The notes below the pieces were generated by a model. It was not told where the DNA came from and made no database searches. It was given only the letters and a program-made list of their open reading frames with translations. 64,000 nt of DNA, from positions 1,922,001-1,986,000 of the forward strand of contig NZ_CP007035.1 in the NCBI RefSeq assembly GCF_000243115.2, in the 5' to 3' direction. Position numbers and translations under genes: made by a program. Positions within the stretch are counted from its first letter, which is position 1. Each line of letters starts with the position of its first letter. Below are positions 44,001-51,194 of this stretch, one piece after another. The stretch is from Niabella soli DSM 19437. GTDB lineage: Bacteria; Bacteroidota; Bacteroidia; Chitinophagales; Chitinophagaceae.

Positions 44001-45364
44001 CTTTATTTGACTACGATGCGTTTGACAACCTGATCAGCGCCACTTATGAAAGCAAAAGCGGTACTGCCGAAACCCTTTACCGGGTGCCGGACAAGATAGG
44101 CAACCTGTTTAAGACCCGCGACCGCAGCGACCGCAACTACAGCAAGGGCGGCCGTTTACAGGAAGATGATAAATACTGTTATCATTACGACGGCGAAGGC
44201 AATATCATTTTTAAGGAGTTTAAAAGAAATGAAAATGCCGCTGCAATCGTGCATACGGCCGCCGCCAAAGAATGGGGCATTGAGTTTAAACGCAGCGGTA
44301 CCGGCTGGATCTATGAATGGTCCGGCAACGGCATGCTCAAAAAAGTGATCAATCCCGGCGGCCGGGAAATTGAATTTTATTACGACCCCCTGGGCCGGAG
44401 GATCGCAAAAATTGTAAGGGAACGCATCTCCTCCCCCTCTCCAGGAGGGGGCCGGGGGGAGGCCGTTACCCGATGGGTATGGGATGGGAATGTTCCATTG
44501 CATGAGTGGAAATATGAAGGCGCCTATCCACCCAAAAAATCAGTTGATGAAGAAGGGATAAAAGAAGAAAAAGAGCCGGTTGAAAATTTGATCACCTGGT
44601 TGTATGAATCCGATAGTTTTGTACCTTGCGCCAAGCTCATTGATAGTGAACAATACAGTATTATAACCGATTATCTCGGCACCCCCACACATGCTTATAA
44701 CAATACAGGCGAAAAAGTATGGGAACGGGAACTGGATATTTATGGGGCTGTTAAAAAAGAAACAGGAATAAAAGGATTGATCCCTCAATTATACCAGGGG
44801 CAATATGTAGATGAGGATACGGGATTGGCCTATAACCGGTTCCGGTATTATGATAGTGAGAGCGGGAGATTTTTGAGCCAGGACCCTCTGACGTTATCTG
44901 GAGGGATACGCCTATATGGATATGTATTTGACCTAAACATTGCAACCGATCCTTTTGGGCTGCATACTGTAATAGGATCTCTTAATGGAACCCCAGTAAA
45001 AACCAATAGTGGAAGCCCCTATTGGAATAATGTCGAAGGTTCTGGATCTAACTCAATGGCGCAAAGCGGATTTGGCCGCCAGGGAGATAGTGAAAATTTA
45101 CTAATGGAAGAGTTACAAGGAAGACACAATAGAGGAGAAATTGATTTAACCGGCGGGTTCCTTGAAATTGAATCAATTCCCTCAGCTAAAGGATCTTCTC
45201 TCCCCCCTTGCCCACATTGCCATGAAGGAATGCAAGCATTTGCAAACGAACATAAAATGACAATAGTTTATACCAGATCAAAAGGAAAGGGGGGGCGTCC
45301 TATTGTTGGAGATAGCAAAAGAAGTCCAGTTGGAGACCCGGAAGTTTTCAATGGTCATCACTAA
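41024..45364 (+). CDS. PAAR-like/RHS T6SS effector with deaminase-like toxin tip
   Basis: A 1446-aa polymorphic toxin. Residues 1–240 form a PAAR-like N-terminus (NSFWICNAGTSVYHL, SSTVLANGGPFSTQFHPT) that would cap the VgrG spike. GEPVDTVTGSVVATNTDFEL at about 265 opens the DUF6531/RHS shell, with many YD-repeats (YDYDAAGN, YRNDDAGNI, YSYDGVGNI), and the core ends RFRYYDSESGRFLSQDPL. The autocleavage-type DPFGL ends at 44962. The 133-aa tip (44963–45364) carries SENLLMEEL and PPCPHCHEGM, the E and PCxxC marks of deaminase-fold toxins. Repeat-encoded insertions TSNVKRQTSND (43757) and SSPSPGGGRGE (44433) interrupt the shell in frame. Activity is inferred. Confidence 0.9.
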   Translation: MSNAVNSLEKGFGEVSNGIQHIQGAMASILPSFPGVSAGKILDLAIGLDFEPTIMPPCPVFPVPHCGLVFDPFALIMGAIASAMPANPDSPLGKVAAAIVNFLKPSVQANSFWICNAGTSVYHLPAFLIHLIPLAKPFSSSELWMGSSTVLANGGPFSTQFHPTLSCNLVGFPSLPRKNKTPRLKYPLMLPTSILICIFSGNGKILAGGPPTIDLFALALKMGLKGVGKLSQKGIDKIPTKYSKLADKLQAVQCKVFGEPVDTVTGSVVATNTDFELPGPLPFQWTRHYYSDAEVEGPLGCNWHHSYNMGLYDMNNGYVTLRMADGRETAFPKVHMGEVFYNREEQLFFEQDEKGFFVTDAAKRVFRFEGHRNKEGYEMLSSITNTSGFQIRFHYNLKGQLQQIIDSRGRVLQVSTDQLGRIIRIFTSLEDREVTFIQYDYDAAGNMVKTLDVMGAEKQFRYQGHLLVQLTNQSGMNFYWEYEGKGDDARCIHTWGDEGILEYWAEYKEGVTVTRNSLGYTAEYHYDGRRLIYKIVDENGGITRQIWNKFKELELSINPEGGVAKYDYNAYGKLTAITNENRQNNNYQYDDQQNLKYASSFGNDSELYFYDRQNRLTSRRKTDGRAVHYVYEGALLKQIKDHRGRTVALTYNEQNDIIKTAYFNGLEEHWSYDALGYVARYTDVRGNTIEYRNDDAGNIIYLKEADGNEHHFNYDTSYNLLTAKDRRHRVQFEYGPLGILRKRTQNNHSVQFNYDTELQLKSIANEGGELYKFGLDGTGNVVNEWGFDGLHRRYMRDGNGRVTKVLRPGERWTQYSYDGVGNIVQEAHSDGTMAAYKYNADSLLVEAFNNDSHIELTRTRDGRIIKETQGAYTVTRKYDIDGNCLQIESNLGADIHLEYDKNDLVKKMEATSNVKRQTSNDKWNAVFQRDNTGLELHRELTGNVSVKTELDRLGRVTRRSIGAQNAEQSRTRYDWGMGHKLNRMVNELSKTSTLFDYDAFDNLISATYESKSGTAETLYRVPDKIGNLFKTRDRSDRNYSKGGRLQEDDKYCYHYDGEGNIIFKEFKRNENAAAIVHTAAAKEWGIEFKRSGTGWIYEWSGNGMLKKVINPGGREIEFYYDPLGRRIAKIVRERISSPSPGGGRGEAVTRWVWDGNVPLHEWKYEGAYPPKKSVDEEGIKEEKEPVENLITWLYESDSFVPCAKLIDSEQYSIITDYLGTPTHAYNNTGEKVWERELDIYGAVKKETGIKGLIPQLYQGQYVDEDTGLAYNRFRYYDSESGRFLSQDPLTLSGGIRLYGYVFDLNIATDPFGLHTVIGSLNGTPVKTNSGSPYWNNVEGSGSNSMAQSGFGRQGDSENLLMEELQGRHNRGEIDLTGGFLEIESIPSAKGSSLPPCPHCHEGMQAFANEHKMTIVYTRSKGKGGRPIVGDSKRSPVGDPEVFNGHH
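43757..43791. repeat. Heptanucleotide repeat inside the RHS gene
   Basis: Five 7-mers: TCAAACG, TTAAACG, TCAAACC, TCAAACG, ACAAATG. They are read in frame as part of TSNVKRQTSNDKW, which breaks the YD-repeat pattern of the shell. The unit matches the intergenic array at 29336–29363. Confidence 0.85.
44433..44451. repeat. GC-rich palindrome inside the RHS gene
   Basis: CCCCCTC (44433–44439) pairs with GAGGGGG (44445–44451), loop TCCAG, and is followed by CCGGGGGGAGG, which can pair with the same arm. It encodes the in-frame peptide SSPSPGGGRGE in the RHS shell, unlike the surrounding sequence. Confidence 0.7.
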
Positions 45365-45374
45365 ATATTAGAAA

Positions 45375-46505
45375 ATGGATTGGAGTACACAAACACATGC
45401 ATATGGCGTTGCACAGGATGTGCCAATTTTACTTGATGAGATCAAGATCAGTCAAACAACTGCTTCTGAAAATGCAGCAAGAGAGCTTTTCGAGAAAATT
45501 AGTCATCAAGATAAAATTGAGCCCATTTCAATCTACCTAATTGACCCGTTATTAAATATATTAATTCAGCGAAAAGATGATAAATCAAAATGGGTTATTG
45601 TCAACGGGCTAATAAATTTGATCCGACTTACTTCAAGTTTCAAACTCAACACATTAGGGTTTTCACCAACAAGAAAACCTGCTAAGGATATATTTAACTT
45701 AAAGGAAAGTTCTTTAATAGATGCATATGCCAGGGATTTGTCTGAACTTCAATCAGGAATAATTCAAAAATCTAAAAAATGGGGAAAACAATTGCTACAG
45801 CAGTTAGAATGCACTAAGGATCTAAAATACCAGGCACAACTTACACAGTTTTTATGCATAATTGGTGCAGATATTGAATTAACTTTCCCTTCTCTGATTT
45901 CAGCGCCAAATTTAGATACCGAATGGTCGATTGCAAATAAAATGGTATCATGTTTATTCTTTAATTCTAATAAAGTAGTTCCCAAACCAATTGACTCAAA
46001 TTCTTCTTTGCTGAATATTTTAATGCTATTAACTGAAAATAATGCGATCATCCCTGAACAAATAGAATTATTGTTTTCAAGTGCGACAATTCGCCGATTT
46101 GAGTTTGGCGTATTTCCATGGTGCGACGGGTCACTCGCTCAACTTGTGGCACAAGCTATCAGCTATAAATATCAAAATCGCTCCTTACCCCTTTTAAAAG
46201 GAATGCTTTCGAAGAGTCTTGAAAAATTCCCGCCAAACTCTAATTTATTTCTTACTGAATATGAAAAATATGAATCTGACAATGATGAATATATGGACTG
46301 GGGTTGGCTTGCACCAATGTTAATCGCTAATGAAATAATAAAACTCATTTCATCAAATATTCGGGCGCAAATTCATCAACAACATCAGAATATTGAAGGG
46401 GTCCTTACGACAGATGAACGACAGGCTCTTGACTATATCAAGGAAAATAAAATAGAAACACCAAATGCCATATATTACGGACTAGGCAGCTTTTTTTCTA
46501 ACTGA
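45375..46505 (+). CDS. Candidate immunity protein for the deaminase-like toxin
   Basis: A 376-aa, mostly helical protein 10 bp after the RHS gene. Its AT-rich composition is unlike the RHS shell but like the toxin tip. Helical pairs (SENAARELFEKISHQDKIEP, ISIYLIDPLLNILIQRKDDK, GKQLLQQLECTKDLKYQAQL) suggest HEAT/ARM-like repeats, a common immunity scaffold. No signal peptide is seen, so it acts in the cytosol. Genes directly after a polymorphic toxin tip normally encode the cognate immunity protein. The family is not recognised; the role comes from position. Confidence 0.65.
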   Translation: MDWSTQTHAYGVAQDVPILLDEIKISQTTASENAARELFEKISHQDKIEPISIYLIDPLLNILIQRKDDKSKWVIVNGLINLIRLTSSFKLNTLGFSPTRKPAKDIFNLKESSLIDAYARDLSELQSGIIQKSKKWGKQLLQQLECTKDLKYQAQLTQFLCIIGADIELTFPSLISAPNLDTEWSIANKMVSCLFFNSNKVVPKPIDSNSSLLNILMLLTENNAIIPEQIELLFSSATIRRFEFGVFPWCDGSLAQLVAQAISYKYQNRSLPLLKGMLSKSLEKFPPNSNLFLTEYEKYESDNDEYMDWGWLAPMLIANEIIKLISSNIRAQIHQQHQNIEGVLTTDERQALDYIKENKIETPNAIYYGLGSFFSN

Positions 46506-46766
46506 AACCGGGACCATAAATATAGCTCAGGCATTTTGAAAAAATGACCGTTCCGAATGTTGTATTGGTGTTACAAAACCAATATAAAAGAAAAACATGG
46601 CAATGGTTTAGGAGGAAAAACGCGGGAGATAAAACCAGAAAGAACCAGTAATCGGAGAAGGCATTTCTGCTACTCTGGTAGCAGGGCATTCAATAAAGAA
46701 TGCGAAAAGGCAAAGCCAGCACACATAATACACATCACTAAATTTTTTAAAATAAAAAAGTAAGGA
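46506..46766 (+). pseudogene. Remnant of a displaced RHS toxin tip
   Basis: No intact gene. A plus-strand frame ending near 46718 reads EPVIGEGISATLVAGHSIKN then AKRQSQHT and stop, which has the look of a toxin C-terminus. Upstream the frame is closed by stops. Its place between two immunity-type genes fits a worn-down toxin tip whose immunity gene (46767) survives. Confidence 0.4.
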
Positions 46767-47276
46767 ATGAAAAGGTTGGTTGAATTGAAAGAGGGTGACA
46801 TTTTGGCTATTCCTCTTTTTACATCGGATGCGCCGAGTAATACGTCTTTTAAAAAAAATGATTTAGAAAACAAGGGAAAAGAATTTGCATTTTGCCGGGT
46901 AGTTTCGGACGAACAAGGGGCGGGATACATTATTGAGATATTTGACCTGATTGGGTCAATCAATGAGCCCTTACCAAACATTATTGCAGCCCATCGCCTT
47001 TTTGAGCCAGTAGCAATTTCCGGACTTGGCGTTTATAAAAAGCGCTGGAGGAAAATACACCATCAGGAATCATACGATAAATCTAAAGACTCCGGCTTCG
47101 ATGATGTAAAATTAGTTTTGGGAACGGAAGACGACTTAAGATTATGGCAAAATGGAAAGGAAACTCCAATAACGATGATCAAAGCACAGCAATTTGAATT
47201 CTGGTCTATTTGGCAACCTGCCAAATTAGAAAAACGAATCATTAAGGCTCTTTTTTGGATAGGTTCAAAAATATAA
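46767..47276 (+). CDS. Imm26-like immunity protein
   Basis: A 169-aa cytosolic protein whose start (VELKEGDILAIPLFTSDAPS) and FCRVVSDEQGAGYIIEIFDL resemble Imm26-type immunity proteins, which open with G-D-x-F-x-I-P-L and a strand carrying R-V. The C-terminal half (LWQNGKETPITMIKAQQFEF) is less typical. It is an orphan: the matching toxin is probably the remnant just upstream. Assignment is moderate. Confidence 0.5.
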   Translation: MKRLVELKEGDILAIPLFTSDAPSNTSFKKNDLENKGKEFAFCRVVSDEQGAGYIIEIFDLIGSINEPLPNIIAAHRLFEPVAISGLGVYKKRWRKIHHQESYDKSKDSGFDDVKLVLGTEDDLRLWQNGKETPITMIKAQQFEFWSIWQPAKLEKRIIKALFWIGSKI

Positions 47277-47899
47277 TGGGAAGGCGCCAAAAATCTTATC
47301 CCCTATTTTTACCCAGGGCAGTATGTGGATGAGGATACCGCGTTAGCTTATAACCGCTTCAGGTATTATGATAATGAGAGCGGGAGTTATATAAACCAGG
47401 ACCCGATTGGATTGTGGGGTGGGCGCCAGCTTTATAACTATGTATGGAACCCCAATAATTACATTGATGAATGGGGACTTGAAGGCCAGAGATGGCCGGG
47501 ACAAGTGAATAGAGACGGATCACCCCGGCAAAAACCTGGCCCAAAAACAGATCCAAATGCCGGACAGAATCCGACAATAAGAGAATGGGGCGATGACGTC
47601 GAAAAAAACGGAGGGACCGTAATTGCAGGGGAGGTCGCGAGCCCGAAAGGGAGTTTATGACACCCGGAGGTGATAAATCAAGCCGAAGACCCGATATTAT
47701 TTGGAGAGATGCTGATGGAAAGACTCATTGGGGCAACGTAGGCCAAAGTGGCGTAAAAGGAAAACCCGTCCCCAGGGAAATAAAAGCCATGCAAGACCTG
47801 AATAAAATAAGGAGCCAATATGGCGTTTCCGGAAGGGTTCAATTTAGATCTTATAATCATCCCGAACAAAACGCAAAATCGGGAGGAACACATCATTAA
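47277..47899 (+). pseudogene. Orphan RHS C-terminal tip with nuclease-like toxin, frameshifted
   Basis: No start codon or shell precedes it. The first frame (open to 47660) begins with RHS-core end sequence (QYVDEDTALAYNRFRYYDNE, then SGSYINQDPIGLWGGRQLY) and a DEWGL junction, about 47467–47481, in place of DPxGL. The toxin then reads IREWGDDVEKNGGTVIAGEV up to SPKGSL and stop. A second frame, whose own ATG is at 47657, carries on with TPGGDKSSRRPDIIWRDADG, HWGNVGQSGVKGKPVPREIK and GRVQFRSYNHPEQN. Joined, these give one RHS tip of the R-R-P-D/NVG/P-x-x-RE nuclease-like type. A one-base shift near 47640–47656 separates them. It is a silent cassette unless recombined into the active RHS gene. 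Confidence 0.75.
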
Positions 47900-47905
47900 A
47901 AGCAT

Positions 47906-48430
47906 ATGCAGTTAAATATTGTTTTTGACAAAACATCCCTTATAAAATATCTAAATAAATTTTTAGAAGAAGAGACCCTAATATTTTTCTACGAGCTTAA
48001 AAGTAGAGAGCAAAGGGTTTTATGCCATAGAATGGAAAGCAAAATCATTGATATGGGGCGCGATACAATTATCCATATCGGCGATGAAGCCATCTTTAAT
48101 GCTCATATACAAAATATAAATGGCAGATTAACAAAAGAAGATAAGGTCGATTTCATTTACATGCACCATGAAGCATATCCGAATGAAGAAAAAATAACCG
48201 ATACTACTTTTATCTGGAACACTTCCAATCCTGTGGCAAAAAAAAACGGCGATAAATTAAAAAAATTCATCGCTAAACATTTCAAAAAGGGAATGAAAGT
48301 AATAGATGATAATTATATTTCTTTAAATAAATCCTTAGCAAACTTTTACTGGCCCGAAGAAATTTTGCATAACAAAAATAAGTTATTCAACACGGGCGGC
48401 GTTGTGCAGATAACAACACTTATCTCATAG
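47906..48430 (+). CDS. Candidate immunity protein of the orphan RHS tip
   Basis: A 174-aa protein starting 6 bp after the orphan toxin. It is AT-rich, without signal peptide, and mixed alpha/beta (IVFDKTSLIKYLNKFLEEET, RDTIIHIGDEAIFNAHIQNI, KLKKFIAKHFKKGMKVIDDN). No known family is recognised. Position directly after a toxin tip is the only basis for the immunity call. It remains intact although its toxin is frameshifted, as expected if it protects against sister cells. Confidence 0.55.
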   Translation: MQLNIVFDKTSLIKYLNKFLEEETLIFFYELKSREQRVLCHRMESKIIDMGRDTIIHIGDEAIFNAHIQNINGRLTKEDKVDFIYMHHEAYPNEEKITDTTFIWNTSNPVAKKNGDKLKKFIAKHFKKGMKVIDDNYISLNKSLANFYWPEEILHNKNKLFNTGGVVQITTLIS

Positions 48431-48516
48431 TTGCCGATAGGAGTGCCAGCGCTGAAGAGTGCGACGCAACCAAAGCTGATAGCAGTGCAAAAGCCGGATT
48501 ACAAAATATACTCACT

Positions 48517-49725
48517 TTAAGCGCTCCCCGCATATTCTTTCAGATAACTATAGAAAGGCGTCAATACACCCTTTTCCACAATGGTGGCGCGTTTCAGCGT
48601 GGCGCTTCCTTCCCCCAGCAAATCATCCAGCACGTATTTGATCAACTGTTCTCCAAAATAGCGGCTGGCATCCCGGGGCAATTCATTGGGAAGATTACCA
48701 ACCGCCATTATATCAACGGAACCTTTTAAATACGGCGCTGTAATGGCAAGCGTATTCCGGTCTATACCGTACACGGGATCTTCGATGGTTTGTGTTCTTT
48801 GATTGATAGGCACCGAACCCATCTCATCATCCGACACATCGGCAATCGTTTCAATAATAAATTGTTCATCGCGTATTGCCTCCGGTTCAAACAGACGGGG
48901 CACACCGGGGTACCAGTACACGCCATTAAGTAAAATGTCCGTTTGACTGGTGTACAAAGGAAATTTATTTTGATACCGCTCCGGGTGGTGATGAAAATCG
49001 AGCCGTTCGTATCCGCCATTATCTTTACGTGCATACAACTGCGCGCTTTTTAACTGCGTGTAAACGGGATAATTGAACCGGCGCCCAAGGTATTCCTCCG
49101 GTTCTACTTCATGCACGCCCACCAGGTTCATCACTTCCGATAGCCCCTGCGCCACGCGGCCACTTCCAGTGACGGCAATTTTCAGATTGGGGAGCCTGAG
49201 CCCAAAATAAGTATGGATCAGCTCTTTAAAACTGCGCTGTTTATAAACCCGGTCCAGTGTAAATAGCCCGGTCCGGTTGCCATAAGCCATCAGGCCATTA
49301 TGCGCCCCTACGATCCCGGCAAAAAAGCCAAAGCCTATGATCCGCTGTCCGTCTTCATGCTCCAGGCATTCGTAATCGATGAGCGTAATATTCTTTTGCA
49401 GGATTGCCCGGAGCAATTGCCGGTTATGCGGTTGTTGCTTTTTTGTATGCGAGAAGAATAAATAGGTTTTACCGTCCAAAAGATCGGCAACGGGAACTTC
49501 CTTTATGCCCAGCAGTATGGTGCAGCCCGTAAGATCTTCAGAGAGTGTTATTCCTGCCCGCTCATATTCCTCATCCTTATAGCAGCGCGTTGCAGATGGT
49601 TGCACTATAAACTGCACGCCGGGACGCCGCGCCTGGATCCATTTGCATTGATCCGGCGTAAGGGCCACCCTGCTATCCTGCGGAATTTTCCTTTCCCGGA
49701 TCAATCCGATGTTAGTTACCCTCAT
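48517..49725 (-). CDS. AlaDH/PNT-family dehydrogenase, saccharopine dehydrogenase-like
   Basis: A 402-aa protein with the alanine dehydrogenase/transhydrogenase N-terminal fold (IGLIRERKIPQDSRVALTPD, LGIKEVPVADLLDGKTYLFF, SHTKKQQPHN) and a Rossmann domain (LKIAVTGSGRVAQGLSEVMN). SHTKKQ in place of the usual FxHCYK-type motif, and DYECLEHEDGQRIIGFGFFA, resemble lysine-forming saccharopine dehydrogenase (LYS1-like) more than true alanine dehydrogenase. It could act in lysine or another amino-acid reductive step. Standalone, leftward. Confidence 0.78.
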   Translation of the reverse strand: MRVTNIGLIRERKIPQDSRVALTPDQCKWIQARRPGVQFIVQPSATRCYKDEEYERAGITLSEDLTGCTILLGIKEVPVADLLDGKTYLFFSHTKKQQPHNRQLLRAILQKNITLIDYECLEHEDGQRIIGFGFFAGIVGAHNGLMAYGNRTGLFTLDRVYKQRSFKELIHTYFGLRLPNLKIAVTGSGRVAQGLSEVMNLVGVHEVEPEEYLGRRFNYPVYTQLKSAQLYARKDNGGYERLDFHHHPERYQNKFPLYTSQTDILLNGVYWYPGVPRLFEPEAIRDEQFIIETIADVSDDEMGSVPINQRTQTIEDPVYGIDRNTLAITAPYLKGSVDIMAVGNLPNELPRDASRYFGEQLIKYVLDDLLGEGSATLKRATIVEKGVLTPFYSYLKEYAGSA

Positions 49726-49940
49726 ACAAAGGCATTTTCAACAAAATAGCTATTTAATTGTAATTTTGTATATATAAGCAGTGAAAATATTACGTAAAAT
49801 AGCCGCAATTCTTAAAGCGATTTTTATTCCCAAAAAAAATTGCTGTAAATAATTACGTAAATCCCATTTACCCTGTAGCTGGAAATCAGGACAAAAAAGC
49901 TGTGCGGAGCAGTAAGGCCTTCCCGTTTATTTAATCAGTT

Positions 49941-50417
49941 TTATTCTAAAGTAATAGCGCTGGCATTTGCCTTAGATATATCGATCAGTGCTGCAGGCGA
50001 TAATTCAATTTCAACGGCAGCCTCTCCGGAGCCCACCAAAACAGTGGGAAATGCGGCCAGTGGCTTATCAATAAAAACCTGGATATCAGGAGATAATCCA
50101 ATTGAGCACACCCCGTTAACGGGATACCCGATTTTATCTGCAAGCTCTTGTTTTTCCGCTACTTCTAATTTAGCCACGCCTGCCAGTGCGGCCAAACCTC
50201 CAAAATCCAGCTTTTTGCCCATTGAGCAAACCGCCATAACATATTTATCTTTTTGTTTGGAGCGCAAAAAAACCGACTTGGTAATTCTGCCCAGTTCGTA
50301 GTTTAAGGCTTTAGCGAAATCAACCGGGGAATGGATCGGGAAACTAAAAGAATCATGTCTTATCTCCTGATAGGGAATATTGTTGTCGTGTAAAACTTTA
50401 TAAACGTTCGGATGCAT
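49941..50417 (-). CDS. YbaK/EbsC-family aminoacyl-tRNA deacylase-like protein
   Basis: A 158-aa single-domain protein started at MHPNVYKVLHDNNIPYQEIR; the frame runs upstream through the neighbouring gene but there it is not coding. The YbaK/ProX fold is seen in ELGRITKSVFLRSKQKDKYV, MAVCSMGKKLDF, IGYPVNGVCSIGLSPDIQVF and VLVGSGEAAVEIELSPAAL. Such proteins hydrolyse mischarged tRNAs (Cys- or Ala-tRNA-Pro). It starts 4 bp after the stop of the DUF6875-like gene, so they are one unit, perhaps serving the divergent NRPS. Confidence 0.85.
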   Translation of the reverse strand: MHPNVYKVLHDNNIPYQEIRHDSFSFPIHSPVDFAKALNYELGRITKSVFLRSKQKDKYVMAVCSMGKKLDFGGLAALAGVAKLEVAEKQELADKIGYPVNGVCSIGLSPDIQVFIDKPLAAFPTVLVGSGEAAVEIELSPAALIDISKANASAITLE

Positions 50418-50421
50418 AATT

Positions 50422-51012
50422 TTAATCCAGGGCTTCTTTTTTCTTGCCAAAATTAATGGATCCGAAGTTTTTGTAGTAGGCTTTCTCCAATACCGGGTCA
50501 CCGGCAAGGAAGAGCCAGTCTGTTTCAACCATAAACCGGATGGCCAGCAGCGGCACGGGCGCCTGTAAGGGTCTGAAATGAACATTCCGGAGCCCGGGTT
50601 GCGCACAATTTTCGTGGAATTGCCCGATCATTAATCCAAGGTCTACAAACTCGGGTTTCAATTTTAGCTGAACCTCATCAATAATGTGCCTGATCTCTTC
50701 TCCCTGCAGGTTCGGAAAAAGGACGGTTATGGCCTTAAAACGCTTATCCTTATTATTGGTAGGGTGCATTTCATTAAACAACTCCTTCATTTCCCTCATA
50801 AGACCAATAATGTGTTCTTGTGAAGGATTCAGTTCTGTATAGATCCCTACTTTAAAGAATTTCTGCTCTTTTGAGTACTGGATATAGGGACAAACCGCGC
50901 CCGTCCGCCCTAAACCGGGATTAGGCTTAATTAAAAAATTGTTCACCCAACCCGAAAATCCCTCGAGTTGTTTCCCGTAGGGAGCATATACGGTGGGGAT
51001 ATTATTAAACAT
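50422..51012 (-). CDS. DUF6875-like protein, divergent to an NRPS
   Basis: A 196-aa protein from ATG at 51012 (MFNNIPTVYAPYGKQLEGFS); an in-frame TTG at 51069 would add 19 residues. Visible elements are LIKPNPGLGRTGAVCPYIQY, FKAITVLFPNLQGEEIRHII, DLGLMIGQFHENCAQPGLRN and VPLLAIRFMVETDWLFLAGD. I associate this pattern with DUF6875, a family found near biosynthetic genes, but the name is from memory and moderate. It is co-transcribed with the YbaK gene and divergent from the NRPS. Function unknown. Confidence 0.6.
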   Translation of the reverse strand: MFNNIPTVYAPYGKQLEGFSGWVNNFLIKPNPGLGRTGAVCPYIQYSKEQKFFKVGIYTELNPSQEHIIGLMREMKELFNEMHPTNNKDKRFKAITVLFPNLQGEEIRHIIDEVQLKLKPEFVDLGLMIGQFHENCAQPGLRNVHFRPLQAPVPLLAIRFMVETDWLFLAGDPVLEKAYYKNFGSINFGKKKEALD

Positions 51013-51194
51013 AATATCACCAATATCAAACAATGAAATCCCAGCAGTAGCGTTTTTGGCCAAAGTCAAAATGTTTTAAATACTTGTTAGTATAATCTGC
51101 AACAAATATAAAAAAATATTCCTGTATCAGTTAAACCGCTCGATAAGTTAAAAAAAATTATACATTTGAATGGTCTTAACCAACAAATTGCAAC

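Noticed and set aside
37780-48430. Complete type VI secretion system
   Set aside because: Only VgrG, a putative adaptor, RHS effector and toxin/immunity genes are present; no sheath, tube, baseplate, membrane complex or ATPase genes are seen.
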